Shown: positions 1-8,680 of the stretch, one piece after another
How the letters are laid out: each line of letters opens with the position of its first letter
How positions within the stretch are numbered: position 1 is the first letter of the stretch
Assembly (NCBI GenBank): GCA_963976435.1
Contig: CAXBKQ010000009.1
Span: forward strand, 67,523-131,522
DNA length: 64,000 bases
Source of the DNA: CAKZNE01 sp963976435
Lineage (GTDB): Bacteria; Bacteroidota; Bacteroidia; Flavobacteriales; Schleiferiaceae
Direction of reading: 5' to 3'
Translations under genes and position numbers: made by a program
Notes under the pieces: generated by a model
Databases searched by the model: none
Told to the model about the DNA's origin: nothing
What the model saw: only the letters and a program-made list of their open reading frames with translations

Positions 1-289
1 TTTTAGAATCCTTATTGTCAATTAAAGGATCGCTAAAAGCATCAACATGTCCTGAAGCTTTCCAAATTGATGGGTGCATGAAAATAGCGCTATCAAGGCC
101 TACAATATTTTCATGCATTTGAACCATGGCGGTCCACCAATAATCTCTGATATTTCTTTTTAGTTCAACACCATTCTGACCATAATCATATATAGCGGCC
201 ATACCGTCATAAATTTCACTAGAAGGAAAAATAAACCCATACTCCTTGGAATGGGAAATAATCTTTTTAAATATATCGTCCTGATTCAT
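1..289 (-). CDS. glyS: Glycine--tRNA ligase, N-terminal part (cut by window edge)
   Basis: The minus strand encodes 96 residues from an ATG at 289, and the frame runs off the left edge. The peptide has the N-terminal class II GlyRS signature of the single-chain, eukaryote-like type: an early FPSSEIYDG segment, YDYGQNG, RDYWW, then a WKASGHVDAFSDP stretch that belongs to the catalytic core. It charges tRNA-Gly with glycine in the cytosol. A TACTTTTG promoter box ends only 4 nt before the ATG, so the transcript may be leaderless. The family assignment rests on remembered family motifs and is strong; only the first fifth or so of the protein is visible. Confidence 0.93.
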   Translation of the reverse strand, partial: MNQDDIFKKIISHSKEYGFIFPSSEIYDGMAAIYDYGQNGVELKRNIRDYWWTAMVQMHENIVGLDSAIFMHPSIWKASGHVDAFSDPLIDNKDSK

Positions 290-293
290 GACG

Positions 294-301
294 CAAAAGT
301 A
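294..301 (-). promoter_or_regulatory. Promoter -7 box for glyS
   Basis: On the minus strand this reads TACTTTTG, an exact match to the Bacteroidota -7 consensus TAnnTTTG. It lies immediately before the glyS ATG at 289, which puts the expected transcription start at or next to the start codon. The -33 element is not clear. Confidence 0.5.
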
Positions 302-525
302 AATAATTGGCCTTAGCTTATTGGTAATTTTAGGGAATGGATATGTAAATTATGAAAGCAACAAGCAAAGCATTGCAGTAGAATCGGTTCAATAATTCAG
401 AAAGGCTATTTTCTAGACCATCATATACCTATATTTATTAGATGTAAATAGGGTTAATATTCCCCTTTTCAAATCGGTTGATGGAAGGTTGATCTTTGCA
501 ATTGCTGTATGTCAATTGAGTTTGA

Positions 526-807
526 GTGAGCCCTTTTCCAATTCGTATTAGCCTTACCTTTCATCAAGTTCCTTCAAAGGTTTGGATAGGCCTTTTTCCT
601 AACCCGACAAGTAATCAAATAAATATTATCTTTAAGGAAGGGAATATTATAGAGCTAGAGTTGTTGGGTTTGAGCGGTAAAAGTTTGGCCGTATTTACAA
701 ATACTACAGCATCTAATACAATGAATTTGGATCTATCCGATTATCCAGCTGGCCTCTATCTACTGAAAATTAATGGGAAACAACATGCCAAGATTGTTAA
801 AAACTAA
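526..807 (+). pseudogene. Orphan T9SS type A sorting domain (remnant of a secreted protein)
   Basis: The frame opens at a GTG and encodes 93 residues. From about residue 24 they form a nearly complete T9SS type A C-terminal sorting domain: an FPNPTSNQ start, a LxGLSGK turn, a DLSDYPAGLYLL strand and a short basic tail. These domains normally sit at the end of a large cargo protein with a signal peptide. Here there is no signal peptide, and the 236 bp upstream (290-525) holds no recognisable cargo domain. It is most likely the 3' remnant of a deleted gene. It ends inside the next gene's possible start region. A sorting domain expressed alone is conceivable but would need an export signal. Confidence 0.55.
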
Positions 808-2242
808 ATTTCTCCTCTTCCTTCTTTGTATGGGCTTAGCAAGTTCTGGAATGGGACAATCATGGAAACCCTCCATGAAGGGAATTAATCTAAAGCATGG
901 GGGAGATTTAGGTGTTGATTTTCATCTAGATTTTAAAACAGATGGCCCGATGAATAAGGATTGGGTTTATGGTGGTTATTTTGATGAAGATTCCCTACGA
1001 AGATGTGTAGCGTATAGGGAAGGTGGGCGTTGGGTGCCGCTTCCTTTTCATGGTTATAAATCCAATAAAGCAATGGACATTGGTATGTTTGGAGATACCC
1101 TGTATATTATAGGTTCATTTGGGAATTTAGTACTGGACAAGGATACCTCTGTACATTTACCCAATACTGGCCTGTTAAAATGGTATAATGATAGTTTATG
1201 GGCGGCTCCAACACAGAGGATTAATGGCCCTAGTAAAATGTCAGCAAAAGGAGATAGTTTATTAATTTGGGGAGCATCCTATTTCAATCCGCCTGCTATA
1301 GTTTATTTTCAATTTATGACTCCTGATGGAGGAGCTACTTGGCAATATCCTTATTCCATAATACACCCTACGGAAAGTACAGCTAATTTTGGAGCCAGAT
1401 CGGGCTTGCGGATTTTAGACAATGGAGATATTTTAACGATAAATAATGGCTCCCTAGGTTCCTCGGGTTACAGAGGTTTAAACCGCTGGGATGGCCAACA
1501 GTGGCACACCTACGGTAGTCCTATTTTTAGCCCCAATACATGGGTGAACGATTTTGAATTTTATAATGGAGAATTGTACATGGGTGGAACCTTTAGCAGT
1601 CTTGATTTCCCGGCTGGTCCAACGGATTTTGTCGGGCATTGGGACGGTACAAAATGGGAAGATTTAGCCACAGGAATTACAGCCCCTGTAGTAGATCTGT
1701 TTGTGCACGATAGTACTTTGTATTGTCAGGTAGATCGTACTCTAAATCCTCATTATTTTGGAGATGTGGAAATTCCCTATTTGGCGGGATGGGATGGTAA
1801 TCAATGGTGTGGCACAGCAGCTAATTTTGAAGTTGCCCCGATTTCCATGGGCGTGATTAACGATACTCTATATGCCACCTTTTACATTCCTAATACCATA
1901 AATGGAGATCCTGTAAGTTATATGAATTACTATGATGGGGATTATTTGCATGGTCCAGGATCTATATGTAGCACCTTAGGAATAAGCAAGGCGGAAGAAG
2001 TGATTTCTGAACCCGTTTTTAAAATATATCCCAATCCAGTAGAAAATAAGTTTCGTGTTTCTGTTACCAGAGGTGAGCTTAAAGATTTGAAGATATATGA
2101 TGTATCTGGAAATTTGCTGATGGAAATTAAACCTGACTTAGTTCTAAAAGACCTGGAACTTGATCTTTCAGGCTTTATTTCGGGAATGTATCATTTACAA
2201 ATAAACGATGAGCATCATATTAAATTAATAAAAAAGTATTGA
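785..2242 (+). CDS. T9SS-sorted secreted protein, propeller-like repeats
   Basis: A frame from 773 is open, but the ATG at 785 gives a clean signal peptide (MPRLLK, a hydrophobic core, then a Gly-Gln cut near residue 25), so I chose it; the mature protein is about 460 aa. The middle carries repeated W-D-G-x-x-W motifs (RWDGQQW, HWDGTKW, GWDGNQW) separated by strands such as GELYMGGTF, as in kelch-like or beta-propeller proteins. The last 75 residues are a T9SS type A sorting domain beginning IYPNPVENKF and ending with a Lys-rich tail. It is therefore exported by Sec and then secreted or surface-anchored by T9SS. The ligand is unknown. Its sorting domain resembles the orphan one directly upstream, suggesting a decayed tandem copy. 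Confidence 0.8.
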   Translation: MPRLLKTKFLLFLLCMGLASSGMGQSWKPSMKGINLKHGGDLGVDFHLDFKTDGPMNKDWVYGGYFDEDSLRRCVAYREGGRWVPLPFHGYKSNKAMDIGMFGDTLYIIGSFGNLVLDKDTSVHLPNTGLLKWYNDSLWAAPTQRINGPSKMSAKGDSLLIWGASYFNPPAIVYFQFMTPDGGATWQYPYSIIHPTESTANFGARSGLRILDNGDILTINNGSLGSSGYRGLNRWDGQQWHTYGSPIFSPNTWVNDFEFYNGELYMGGTFSSLDFPAGPTDFVGHWDGTKWEDLATGITAPVVDLFVHDSTLYCQVDRTLNPHYFGDVEIPYLAGWDGNQWCGTAANFEVAPISMGVINDTLYATFYIPNTINGDPVSYMNYYDGDYLHGPGSICSTLGISKAEEVISEPVFKIYPNPVENKFRVSVTRGELKDLKIYDVSGNLLMEIKPDLVLKDLELDLSGFISGMYHLQINDEHHIKLIKKY

Positions 2243-2271
2243 GGAAGTCAATGTGGCTTAGAGAAGAAGCC

Positions 2272-2844
2272 TTAGAACAACATTTTAACATTATCTGAAA
2301 ATAATTTTATTGCAATTGCCAAAAGAATAATTCCAAATACTTTTCGCAAAACCCCCAGACCGCCTGAGCCAAGCTTTTTTTCTAGAAAGCCTGCACTTTG
2401 CAAAATTCCAAATACAATTAGTGAATTTAAAAGAATGGCAACAACAATGTTTTCCAAGGCATATTCTACCCTTATGGAAATTAGGGTAGTTAATGTTCCT
2501 GCTCCTGCAATAAGTGGAAAGGCAAGTGGAACAATGGAAGCTGTACTTGGCTCTTCATCTTTAAATATAGTAAGTCCAAGTATCATTTCAAGGGCCAAGA
2601 AAAATAAGACAAAGGCTCCTGCTACTGCAAAGGAGCTTATATCCACGCCCAATAAATTTAAAATTCTCTCTCCAACAAAAAGAAAAAGGATCATTATCAA
2701 ACCAGCGGCAATTGTTGCCTTTCCACTTTCAATATGGCCCACTTTCTGTCGTAGGCTGATAATTAAAGGAATGCTCCCTGTAATATCAATTACAGCAAAA
2801 AGAATCATGGTGGCGGATAGTATTTCTTTAAAGTCGAAATTCAT
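2272..2844 (-). CDS. MarC family integral membrane protein
   Basis: 190 aa with about six hydrophobic segments, an early FAVIDITGSIPL motif and a central PLAFPLIAGAGT motif, both typical of the MarC/UPF0056 family. The family sits in the inner membrane; despite the name, a role in multiple antibiotic resistance has not held up and its substrate is unknown. The length fits the family. It is a single-gene unit: a TATTTTTG promoter box lies at 2870-2863 and the gene converges on the T9SS protein gene. Confidence 0.88.
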   Translation of the reverse strand: MNFDFKEILSATMILFAVIDITGSIPLIISLRQKVGHIESGKATIAAGLIMILFLFVGERILNLLGVDISSFAVAGAFVLFFLALEMILGLTIFKDEEPSTASIVPLAFPLIAGAGTLTTLISIRVEYALENIVVAILLNSLIVFGILQSAGFLEKKLGSGGLGVLRKVFGIILLAIAIKLFSDNVKMLF

Positions 2845-2862
2845 GATTTAGCTTAAGGGCCA

Positions 2863-2870
2863 CAAAAATA
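2863..2870 (-). promoter_or_regulatory. Promoter -7 box for the marC-like gene
   Basis: The minus strand reads TATTTTTG, matching TAnnTTTG, 18 nt before the ATG at 2844. Confidence 0.45.
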
Positions 2871-2981
2871 ACACTATTGTTTGGCTAGAGGTCATCCTTA
2901 AATATATTATTGATGAATGGAATGAAGAAAAGCATTGCCAAACTATTATGTCCAAGCTAGGATTAATTAATTTCGCATTCT

Positions 2982-3551
2982 ATGATAGCAATTGACAATA
3001 CACTTATTTCGGAGGATCTTTTGGAGAAACACTTTGTTTGTGATCTTAGTAAATGCAAAGGGGAATGTTGTGTAGAAGGGGATGCAGGAGCTCCTTTAGA
3101 AAGCCATGAGGTGGAGAAATTAGAGGAGATTTTTGAAGATATTAAACCCTTTTTAAGAAAGGAAGGTATTGAATCTATCGCTGGGCAAGGAACATCAGTC
3201 CAAGATCCAAGCGATGGAGAATGGGTTACACCTTTAGTTGCTAATAAAGAATGTGCTTACGTCGTATTTGAAAATGGAATTACCAAATGCGGAATTGAAA
3301 TGGCTTGGAAAGATGGTAAAACCGATTTTAGAAAACCGGTGAGTTGCCATCTTTACCCTATCCGAATAGATTCCTATAAAAGCTATGATGCTGTAAATTA
3401 CCATAAATGGGAAATCTGCTCTCCAGCATGCGATTTGGGCCAGGAGTTAAAAGTACCTGTATATCAGTTTGCTAAGGATTCCTTAATTCGTAAATATGGC
3501 GAATCTTGGTTTCAAGATCTAGAAGAAGTGGCTGAAAATTGGTCCAAATAA
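2982..3551 (+). CDS. DUF3109 family cysteine-rich protein
   Basis: 189 aa, cytosolic, no signal peptide. Conserved cysteines occur at residues 20, 25, 29 and 30 (CxxxxCxxxCC), with further ones in the central KECAY, KCGIE and SCHLYP motifs and a late WEICSPAC motif. This is the DUF3109 pattern, related to YkgJ-type proteins thought to bind an Fe-S cluster or zinc. The biochemical role is unknown. It stands alone upstream of the nrd genes; in several Bacteroidota such genes sit near housekeeping loci. Confidence 0.82.
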   Translation: MIAIDNTLISEDLLEKHFVCDLSKCKGECCVEGDAGAPLESHEVEKLEEIFEDIKPFLRKEGIESIAGQGTSVQDPSDGEWVTPLVANKECAYVVFENGITKCGIEMAWKDGKTDFRKPVSCHLYPIRIDSYKSYDAVNYHKWEICSPACDLGQELKVPVYQFAKDSLIRKYGESWFQDLEEVAENWSK

Positions 3552-3885
3552 AATTCCTCCAAGGTTTTTAACAATCGGTGTGGATTAAATTTCTAAAATC
3601 ATTGCTAATTTAATTTGGAAATTTTCTATCTCAGGCTATCACTCGATTTCACAACACAGGTTTCTTCACATTGTGTTAATAAAACCACCCGAATGTTAAA
3701 AACTACAGGTTGACAGACGGTCAATAATTGACAAAATTTGTGAAGCAAGTTTTTGAAAGGCTATGACTATCTAGCAAAATCAAATAGTTTATTTTACTGA
3801 AAATCAATGTGTTGACACCTTCTTCACTGGCTTTCTAGCCTCTATAACAAGAACTTAGCAAGAATTTTTAAAAAAGCATTAGAGT
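3552..3885 (+). other. 334-bp gap upstream of nrdB, probable regulatory region
   Basis: No convincing gene is seen. The stretch is AT-rich and carries several TGTTAA/TGTTGA-like words: TGTGTTAATAA near 3672, TGTTAAAAAC near 3693 and TGTTGACACC near 3810. There is also a TTGACA at 3812-3817 that could be a -33 element. A classic 16-bp NrdR palindrome is not visible. Given the gene downstream, it probably holds the nrd promoter and regulator sites, which I cannot assign. Confidence 0.4.
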
Positions 3886-4860
3886 ATGGGTATGATGGAG
3901 CCAATTTTAGAAGAAAACAAGAATAGATTTGTCCTTTTTCCAATTGAACACAATGATATTTGGAAATGGTATAAAAAGGCAGAAGCGAGTTTTTGGACAG
4001 CAGAAGAAATTGACCTACACCAAGATTTAACGGATTGGGAGACGAAGCTTAATGATGATGAAAGATATTTCATTAAACATGTATTGGCATTTTTCGCTGC
4101 CAGTGATGGTATTGTAAATGAGAATTTGGCTGAGAATTTTGTGAATGAAGTTCAGTTTACCGAAGCGAAGTTCTTTTATGGTTTTCAAATAATGATGGAG
4201 AATATTCACAGTGAAACATATTCTTTATTAATTGACACCTATATCAAAGACCCGGAAGATCGCCACCATTTATTTAATGCTATTGAAACATTTGATGCAA
4301 TAAAAAAGAAAGCTGACTGGGCCTTGAAATGGATAGAGTCGGACTCTTTCGCTGAAAGATTGGTAGCATTTGCAGCTGTAGAGGGGATTTTCTTTAGTGG
4401 ATCCTTCTGCTCTATTTTCTGGTTAAAAAAGAGAGGCCTTATGCCAGGACTTACTTTTTCCAATGAATTAATCTCTCGTGATGAAGGTTTGCATTGTGAT
4501 TTTGCTTGTCACTTGCACAATCATCATCTGCTAAATAAAGTTCCAAAAGAAAGAATTAAACAAATTCTTATTGAAGCCTTAGATATAGAGAGAGAGTTTA
4601 TCACCGAATCATTACCTGCAAAATTAATAGGAATGAATTCTGATCTGATGACTCAATATCTTGAGTTTGTTACCGATCGCCTTTTAGTGGAGCTAGAATG
4701 CGAGAAAGTTTACAATGTTGAAAATCCATTTGATTTTATGGATATGATCAGCCTACAAGGAAAAACAAACTTCTTTGAAAAACGAGTTGGCGAATATCAA
4801 AAAAGCGGTGTGGTGCAAGGACAAGAGTCCAACCAAATCAGCTTCGATGCAGACTTCTAA
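3886..4860 (+). CDS. nrdB: Class Ia ribonucleotide reductase, small (R2) subunit
   Basis: 324 aa, very close to eukaryotic R2 proteins. The diiron ligands are visible by alignment to known R2s: D74, E105, H108, E166, E200 and H203, with the radical tyrosine at Y112 in the ENIHSETY motif. The C-terminal tail ends DADF, the peptide that docks on R1 in eukaryotic enzymes. It makes the tyrosyl radical needed to reduce ribonucleoside diphosphates to deoxy forms. nrdA follows after 53 nt, so the order is small subunit first. The ATGs at 3892 or 3895 are alternative starts and would change only two or three residues. Confidence 0.96.
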   Translation: MGMMEPILEENKNRFVLFPIEHNDIWKWYKKAEASFWTAEEIDLHQDLTDWETKLNDDERYFIKHVLAFFAASDGIVNENLAENFVNEVQFTEAKFFYGFQIMMENIHSETYSLLIDTYIKDPEDRHHLFNAIETFDAIKKKADWALKWIESDSFAERLVAFAAVEGIFFSGSFCSIFWLKKRGLMPGLTFSNELISRDEGLHCDFACHLHNHHLLNKVPKERIKQILIEALDIEREFITESLPAKLIGMNSDLMTQYLEFVTDRLLVELECEKVYNVENPFDFMDMISLQGKTNFFEKRVGEYQKSGVVQGQESNQISFDADF

Positions 4861-4913
4861 AGTCAACCAAAAACAAGCAAAGCCTTAATCCACCGAACAA
4901 AAAAAATTAACCT

Positions 4914-7379
4914 ATGTACGTATTAAAAAGGGACGGAAGAAAAGAAACAGTAAAATTTGATAAAATTACAGCTCGTATACAAAAGCTGTGCTATGGTTTG
5001 AGTGACCTTGTAAATGCTACTAATGTAGCAATGAAGGTAATCGAAGGAATTTACGATGGTGTTACCACTTCAGAATTAGATAGCTTGGCAGCTGAAGTAG
5101 CAGCATCTTTAACTACAAAACACCCAGATTATGCTCAGTTAGCAGCCAGAATTGCGGTGTCTAATTTGCATAAAAACACAACCAAGTCTTTCTCAGAAAC
5201 CATGAAAGACTTGCACGAATACATTAACCCAAGAACAGGACTTCATTCTCCTCTTATAGCGGATGATGTTGCCGAAATCATTGAAAAGAATAAAGAAATG
5301 TTGGATTCAACGTTGATTTATGACCGTGATTTTAGCTATGATTATTTTGGTTTTAAAACATTAGAACGTTCTTATTTATTAAGAGTAAATGGCCAAATTG
5401 CTGAACGTCCCCAGCATATGCTTATGCGTGTTTCTATAGGTATTCACAAAGAAGATATTGCAGCAGCAGTAGAAACTTATGACCTAATGTCTAAAAAGTA
5501 TTTTACCCACGCTACACCAACTTTATTTAATGCAGGTACTCCAAAACCGCAAATGTCCTCTTGTTTTTTATTAACCATGAAAGACGATAGCATTGATGGA
5601 ATTTATGATACCCTTAAACAATGTTCTAAAATTTCTCAATCTGCCGGTGGAATAGGCTTATCTATTCATAATGTAAGGGCTACAGGGTCTTATATCAGAG
5701 GAACAAATGGAACCTCAAATGGTATTGTTCCTATGTTGAGAGTTTTCAATGATACGGCTAGATACGTAGATCAAGGCGGAGGTAAGAGAAAAGGATCATT
5801 TGCTATTTACCTAGAGCCATGGCATGCAGATATTTTCGACTTTTTAGATTTAAAGAAAAATCACGGAAAGGAGGAAATGCGTGCAAGGGATTTATTTTAT
5901 GCCCTTTGGACACCAGATCTTTTTATGGACAGGGTAAAAGAAAATGGGGATTGGACTTTGATGGATCCAAATGAATGCCCAGGGCTTGCTGATGTATATG
6001 GGGAAAAGTTTAAAGAACTTTACACTAAATATGAAGAAGAAGGAAAGGGTCGCAAAACAATAAAAGCTAGAGATTTATGGCAAAAAATTACCGAATCTCA
6101 AATTGAAACCGGAACCCCATATATGTTGTATAAGGATGCAGCAAATGAAAAAAGTAACCAAAAGAACCTAGGAACTATCCGCTCCTCCAATCTTTGTACT
6201 GAGATTATAGAGTACACCGCTCCGGATGAAGTGGCTGTTTGTAACCTGGCTTCCTTGGCACTGCCAATGTTTGTTGAAGATGGAAGTTTTGATCATCAAA
6301 AATTATTTGATGTTACTTATAAAGCAACCAAAAACCTTAACCGAATTATAGATAGGAATTATTATCCTGTTGCTGAAGCTCGAAATAGTAATATGCGTCA
6401 CCGTCCAATTGGATTGGGAGTACAAGGTTTGGCAGATACCTTTATCAAATTAAGACTGCCATTTACCTCTGATGATGCAAAATCGCTGAATAAGGATATT
6501 TTTGAAACCATTTATTACGCAGCACTTTGTGCATCTAAAGATGAAGCAATAGCTGATGGAGCCTATGAAACAATTGCTGGTTCACCTATTAGTAAAGGAG
6601 AATTCCAGTTTAATATGTGGGGAGTTGATGAAAGCAGCCTTAGTGGAAATTGGGATTGGAAAGCCTTAAAAGCCGAAGTAATGGAGCATGGGGTGAGAAA
6701 TTCACTTTTATTAGCGCCAATGCCTACCGCCTCTACTTCTCAAATATTAGGTAATAATGAGTGCTTCGAACCCTATACTTCTAATATCTATACCCGTAGA
6801 GTTCTTTCTGGTGAATTTATTGTGGTAAACAAGCATTTATTAATTGATTTGGTAGACTTAGGTCTTTGGAATGAAGATTTAAAAACCGAAATTATCAGAG
6901 CTAATGGTTCTATCCAACATATAGATATTATTCCAGACAATATCAAGGAGATGTATAAAACGGTTTGGGAAATGAGTATGAAGGATATTATTGATATGAG
7001 TGCTGATAGAGGAATGTTTATCGATCAATCTCAATCCTTGAATTTATTTGTGGAGAATGCCAATATTGGTAAACTTACTTCTATGCATTTTTATGCCTGG
7101 GAAAAAGGTTTGAAAACGGGTATGTACTACCTAAGAACTAAGGCCGCTACAGATGCTATTAAATTTACCGTTCAAAAACAGGCAAAAGCACAGGTGGAGC
7201 CAGTAACAGAAGGTAAACAAACTGAGAAAATCCAGGAAAAGGAGAATTTAGAAAAGGCGGCCAATGTTGGAGAGAGCAGAGTTGCTGAAATGGCTAAAGC
7301 TGTTCAAACTTATACGCAAGAAGAAGCACTAGCATGTTCTATTGATAATCCAGATGATTGTGAGGCTTGTGGCTCATAA
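4914..7379 (+). CDS. nrdA: Class Ia ribonucleotide reductase, large (R1) subunit
   Basis: 821 aa, strikingly close to human-type R1. Residues 1-90 are an ATP-cone (KRDGR, then the TTKHPDYAQLAARIAVSNLH block), which gives allosteric activity control. The active site includes C217 in the SSCFLL motif and the NLCTE motif near residue 428 (Asn, Cys and Glu of the thiyl radical site). The tail ends CEACGS, so C816 and C819 are the shuttle cysteines that thioredoxin or glutaredoxin re-reduces. Residues about 745-790 form a charged linker before the tail. It pairs with NrdB upstream, and the operon ends at a 10-bp-stem terminator. Confidence 0.96.
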   Translation: MYVLKRDGRKETVKFDKITARIQKLCYGLSDLVNATNVAMKVIEGIYDGVTTSELDSLAAEVAASLTTKHPDYAQLAARIAVSNLHKNTTKSFSETMKDLHEYINPRTGLHSPLIADDVAEIIEKNKEMLDSTLIYDRDFSYDYFGFKTLERSYLLRVNGQIAERPQHMLMRVSIGIHKEDIAAAVETYDLMSKKYFTHATPTLFNAGTPKPQMSSCFLLTMKDDSIDGIYDTLKQCSKISQSAGGIGLSIHNVRATGSYIRGTNGTSNGIVPMLRVFNDTARYVDQGGGKRKGSFAIYLEPWHADIFDFLDLKKNHGKEEMRARDLFYALWTPDLFMDRVKENGDWTLMDPNECPGLADVYGEKFKELYTKYEEEGKGRKTIKARDLWQKITESQIETGTPYMLYKDAANEKSNQKNLGTIRSSNLCTEIIEYTAPDEVAVCNLASLALPMFVEDGSFDHQKLFDVTYKATKNLNRIIDRNYYPVAEARNSNMRHRPIGLGVQGLADTFIKLRLPFTSDDAKSLNKDIFETIYYAALCASKDEAIADGAYETIAGSPISKGEFQFNMWGVDESSLSGNWDWKALKAEVMEHGVRNSLLLAPMPTASTSQILGNNECFEPYTSNIYTRRVLSGEFIVVNKHLLIDLVDLGLWNEDLKTEIIRANGSIQHIDIIPDNIKEMYKTVWEMSMKDIIDMSADRGMFIDQSQSLNLFVENANIGKLTSMHFYAWEKGLKTGMYYLRTKAATDAIKFTVQKQAKAQVEPVTEGKQTEKIQEKENLEKAANVGESRVAEMAKAVQTYTQEEALACSIDNPDDCEACGS

Positions 7380-7394
7380 GACCTGATATATAAT

Positions 7395-7402
7395 TATATT
7401 TG
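7395..7402 (+). promoter_or_regulatory. TATATTTG promoter box overlapping the nrdA terminator
   Basis: An exact TAnnTTTG match that ends at the base of the nrdA terminator hairpin (7403-7425). If used, transcription would begin inside the hairpin and serve the gene at 7442. Confidence 0.35.
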
Positions 7403-7432
7403 AGGGCTGCAATATTTGCAGCCCTTTTTTTT
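7403..7432 (+). terminator. Intrinsic terminator after nrdA
   Basis: A perfect 10-bp stem (AGGGCTGCAA with TTGCAGCCCT), a 3-nt loop and a run of 7-8 T. A longer reading of the next gene starting at 7400 would pass through it and is rejected. Confidence 0.9.
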
Positions 7433-7441
7433 AGCCAGCTA

Positions 7442-7912
7442 ATGAATAAAATTCTGCCTATACTCTTCCTGATATGTGGTTCATTTAGCCCCAATTGGGT
7501 TCAATCTCAAGATCAACGTAGTCCTACAGAGAAAGTCTTGGATATTCTAACGCAAAAGGAATCAATAAAACTAGAATATGATAAATTGAATTTGGGAGCA
7601 TGGGAGGCATTGTCCTATTTGGATGCTAAAAAAGCGGAATACGCAGAAGAAGATCTGCTGGAAGCTGTACCAGATTATTATCATTTTTTGGATTCAACGG
7701 TGATTGTAAAATTGGTAAACCCAAATGATTACAATGACTATGGATTACAATTAGAGCTGAAATACAAGATCCTAGCTAAGGAGTTAATCCTCTATGATAA
7801 AAAAGGAAAGGAGAAGGATCGATGGACCTTTTTGTATTTGGATCAAAACTATTTAGCCATGGACATGGGTGGGCTAAGAGTTTTTTTTACAAAAACTCCA
7901 GTTCAAGAATAA
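7442..7912 (+). CDS. Exported hypothetical protein
   Basis: The ATG at 7442 gives 156 aa with a signal peptide (MNKILPILFL, cut after the VQSQ region near residue 22). The in-frame start at 7400 lies inside the nrdA terminator and would put 14 residues ahead of the signal, so it is not used. The mature part is acidic and mixed alpha/beta, with a YYHFLD motif and a closing strand set (KDRWTFLYLDQNY). I do not recognise the family. It is probably periplasmic. The next gene begins 10 nt downstream, so the two may be cotranscribed. Confidence 0.65.
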   Translation: MNKILPILFLICGSFSPNWVQSQDQRSPTEKVLDILTQKESIKLEYDKLNLGAWEALSYLDAKKAEYAEEDLLEAVPDYYHFLDSTVIVKLVNPNDYNDYGLQLELKYKILAKELILYDKKGKEKDRWTFLYLDQNYLAMDMGGLRVFFTKTPVQE

Positions 7913-7922
7913 TAATATTACA

Positions 7923-8327
7923 ATGAGTATCGATAAACAAAATTTGGAAATTGCCAAGATTCAAAAGGAAATTGAGAACTATCTAAGTCTGGGGAGTACC
8001 CAAATGATCTTTGATTACCAAGAGAAAAATAGTGTCTTACGCTTAGATGTAATTACGGTAAACCCAAGGCATCATCAGTCCTTTTTGTTTCACAGCGTAG
8101 AGGCCTATGATAAAATTGACGCTTTAAACAAGGTACTTGAATATGTAAAAACTCATCGGGAGAAGAAGAATTCCTATACTTTACAATGGTCAGTAAAGGG
8201 AGAAGATGAATTGCATACTTCATACTTCCGTGCAAAAGACATTCCTGAAGCAATTGATAAGCTCCACTATGGCAGAGATCCAAATGCCATTACAATATTT
8301 AGCGCGGTTCTAAATCCTATTGCCTGA
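7923..8327 (+). CDS. Hypothetical cytosolic protein
   Basis: 134 aa with no signal peptide or membrane segment. It has an N-terminal helix, then strands (QMIFDYQEKNSVLRLDV), and a second half rich in His, Lys and aromatic residues. I do not recognise a family. The 10-nt gap to the preceding exported protein gene suggests one transcript. The ATG at 7923 is the first plausible start. Confidence 0.6.
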   Translation: MSIDKQNLEIAKIQKEIENYLSLGSTQMIFDYQEKNSVLRLDVITVNPRHHQSFLFHSVEAYDKIDALNKVLEYVKTHREKKNSYTLQWSVKGEDELHTSYFRAKDIPEAIDKLHYGRDPNAITIFSAVLNPIA

Positions 8328-8387
8328 TATTGAAATAATCCCTATATTAAGCTCTGAACAGGGAACTACAAATCAAATTTAAAAAAC

Positions 8388-8555
8388 ATGCCTAGAGATG
8401 ATCGAAGGCGGCAAGTCAAACAAAGAGCCAAAAGGATTCGAAAAATTGCGGAAAAAAGTGAAAAAGAAACTGCCAAAGATTATTTGCAATACACCTTGGT
8501 AGTTTTATTGATCCTTACCATTATAGCTGCCGCCATATATATTACCCAAAGGTAA
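8388..8555 (+). CDS. Small basic single-helix membrane protein (55 aa)
   Basis: A short ORF with an ATG at 8388 and TAA at 8553-8555. The first 30 residues are very rich in Arg and Lys (MPRDDRRRQVKQRAKR), followed by one hydrophobic segment of about 18 residues (YTLVVLLILTIIAAAIYI) and a short TQR tail. This is the layout of an inner-membrane protein with a basic cytosolic face, by the positive-inside rule. No family is recognised. It could be structural or regulatory. Coding status rests on the orderly composition and the gap it fills between the 134-aa gene and the next small ORF. Confidence 0.5.
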   Translation: MPRDDRRRQVKQRAKRIRKIAEKSEKETAKDYLQYTLVVLLILTIIAAAIYITQR

Positions 8556-8680
8556 GAATGATCTTACAATACTGATTTTCAGCACACTAAAGAAGCGAAA
8601 AATCGTAAGTTTTAAGCATTATTTTGGTTTTTATCATTTGTGTTCCCTACTTTAGGGACAGAAATAGAAATCGAACTGCA

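Noticed and set aside
2250..2272. GGCTT/AAGCC hairpin between converging genes as a terminator
   Set aside because: Short 5-bp stem with no T-run; too weak to call.
2435..2851. 138-aa frame on the plus strand
   Set aside because: It is the antisense shadow of the marC-like gene, which has clear family motifs on the minus strand.
3640..3700. NrdR box before nrdB
   Set aside because: No 16-bp palindrome of the expected form could be found by eye.
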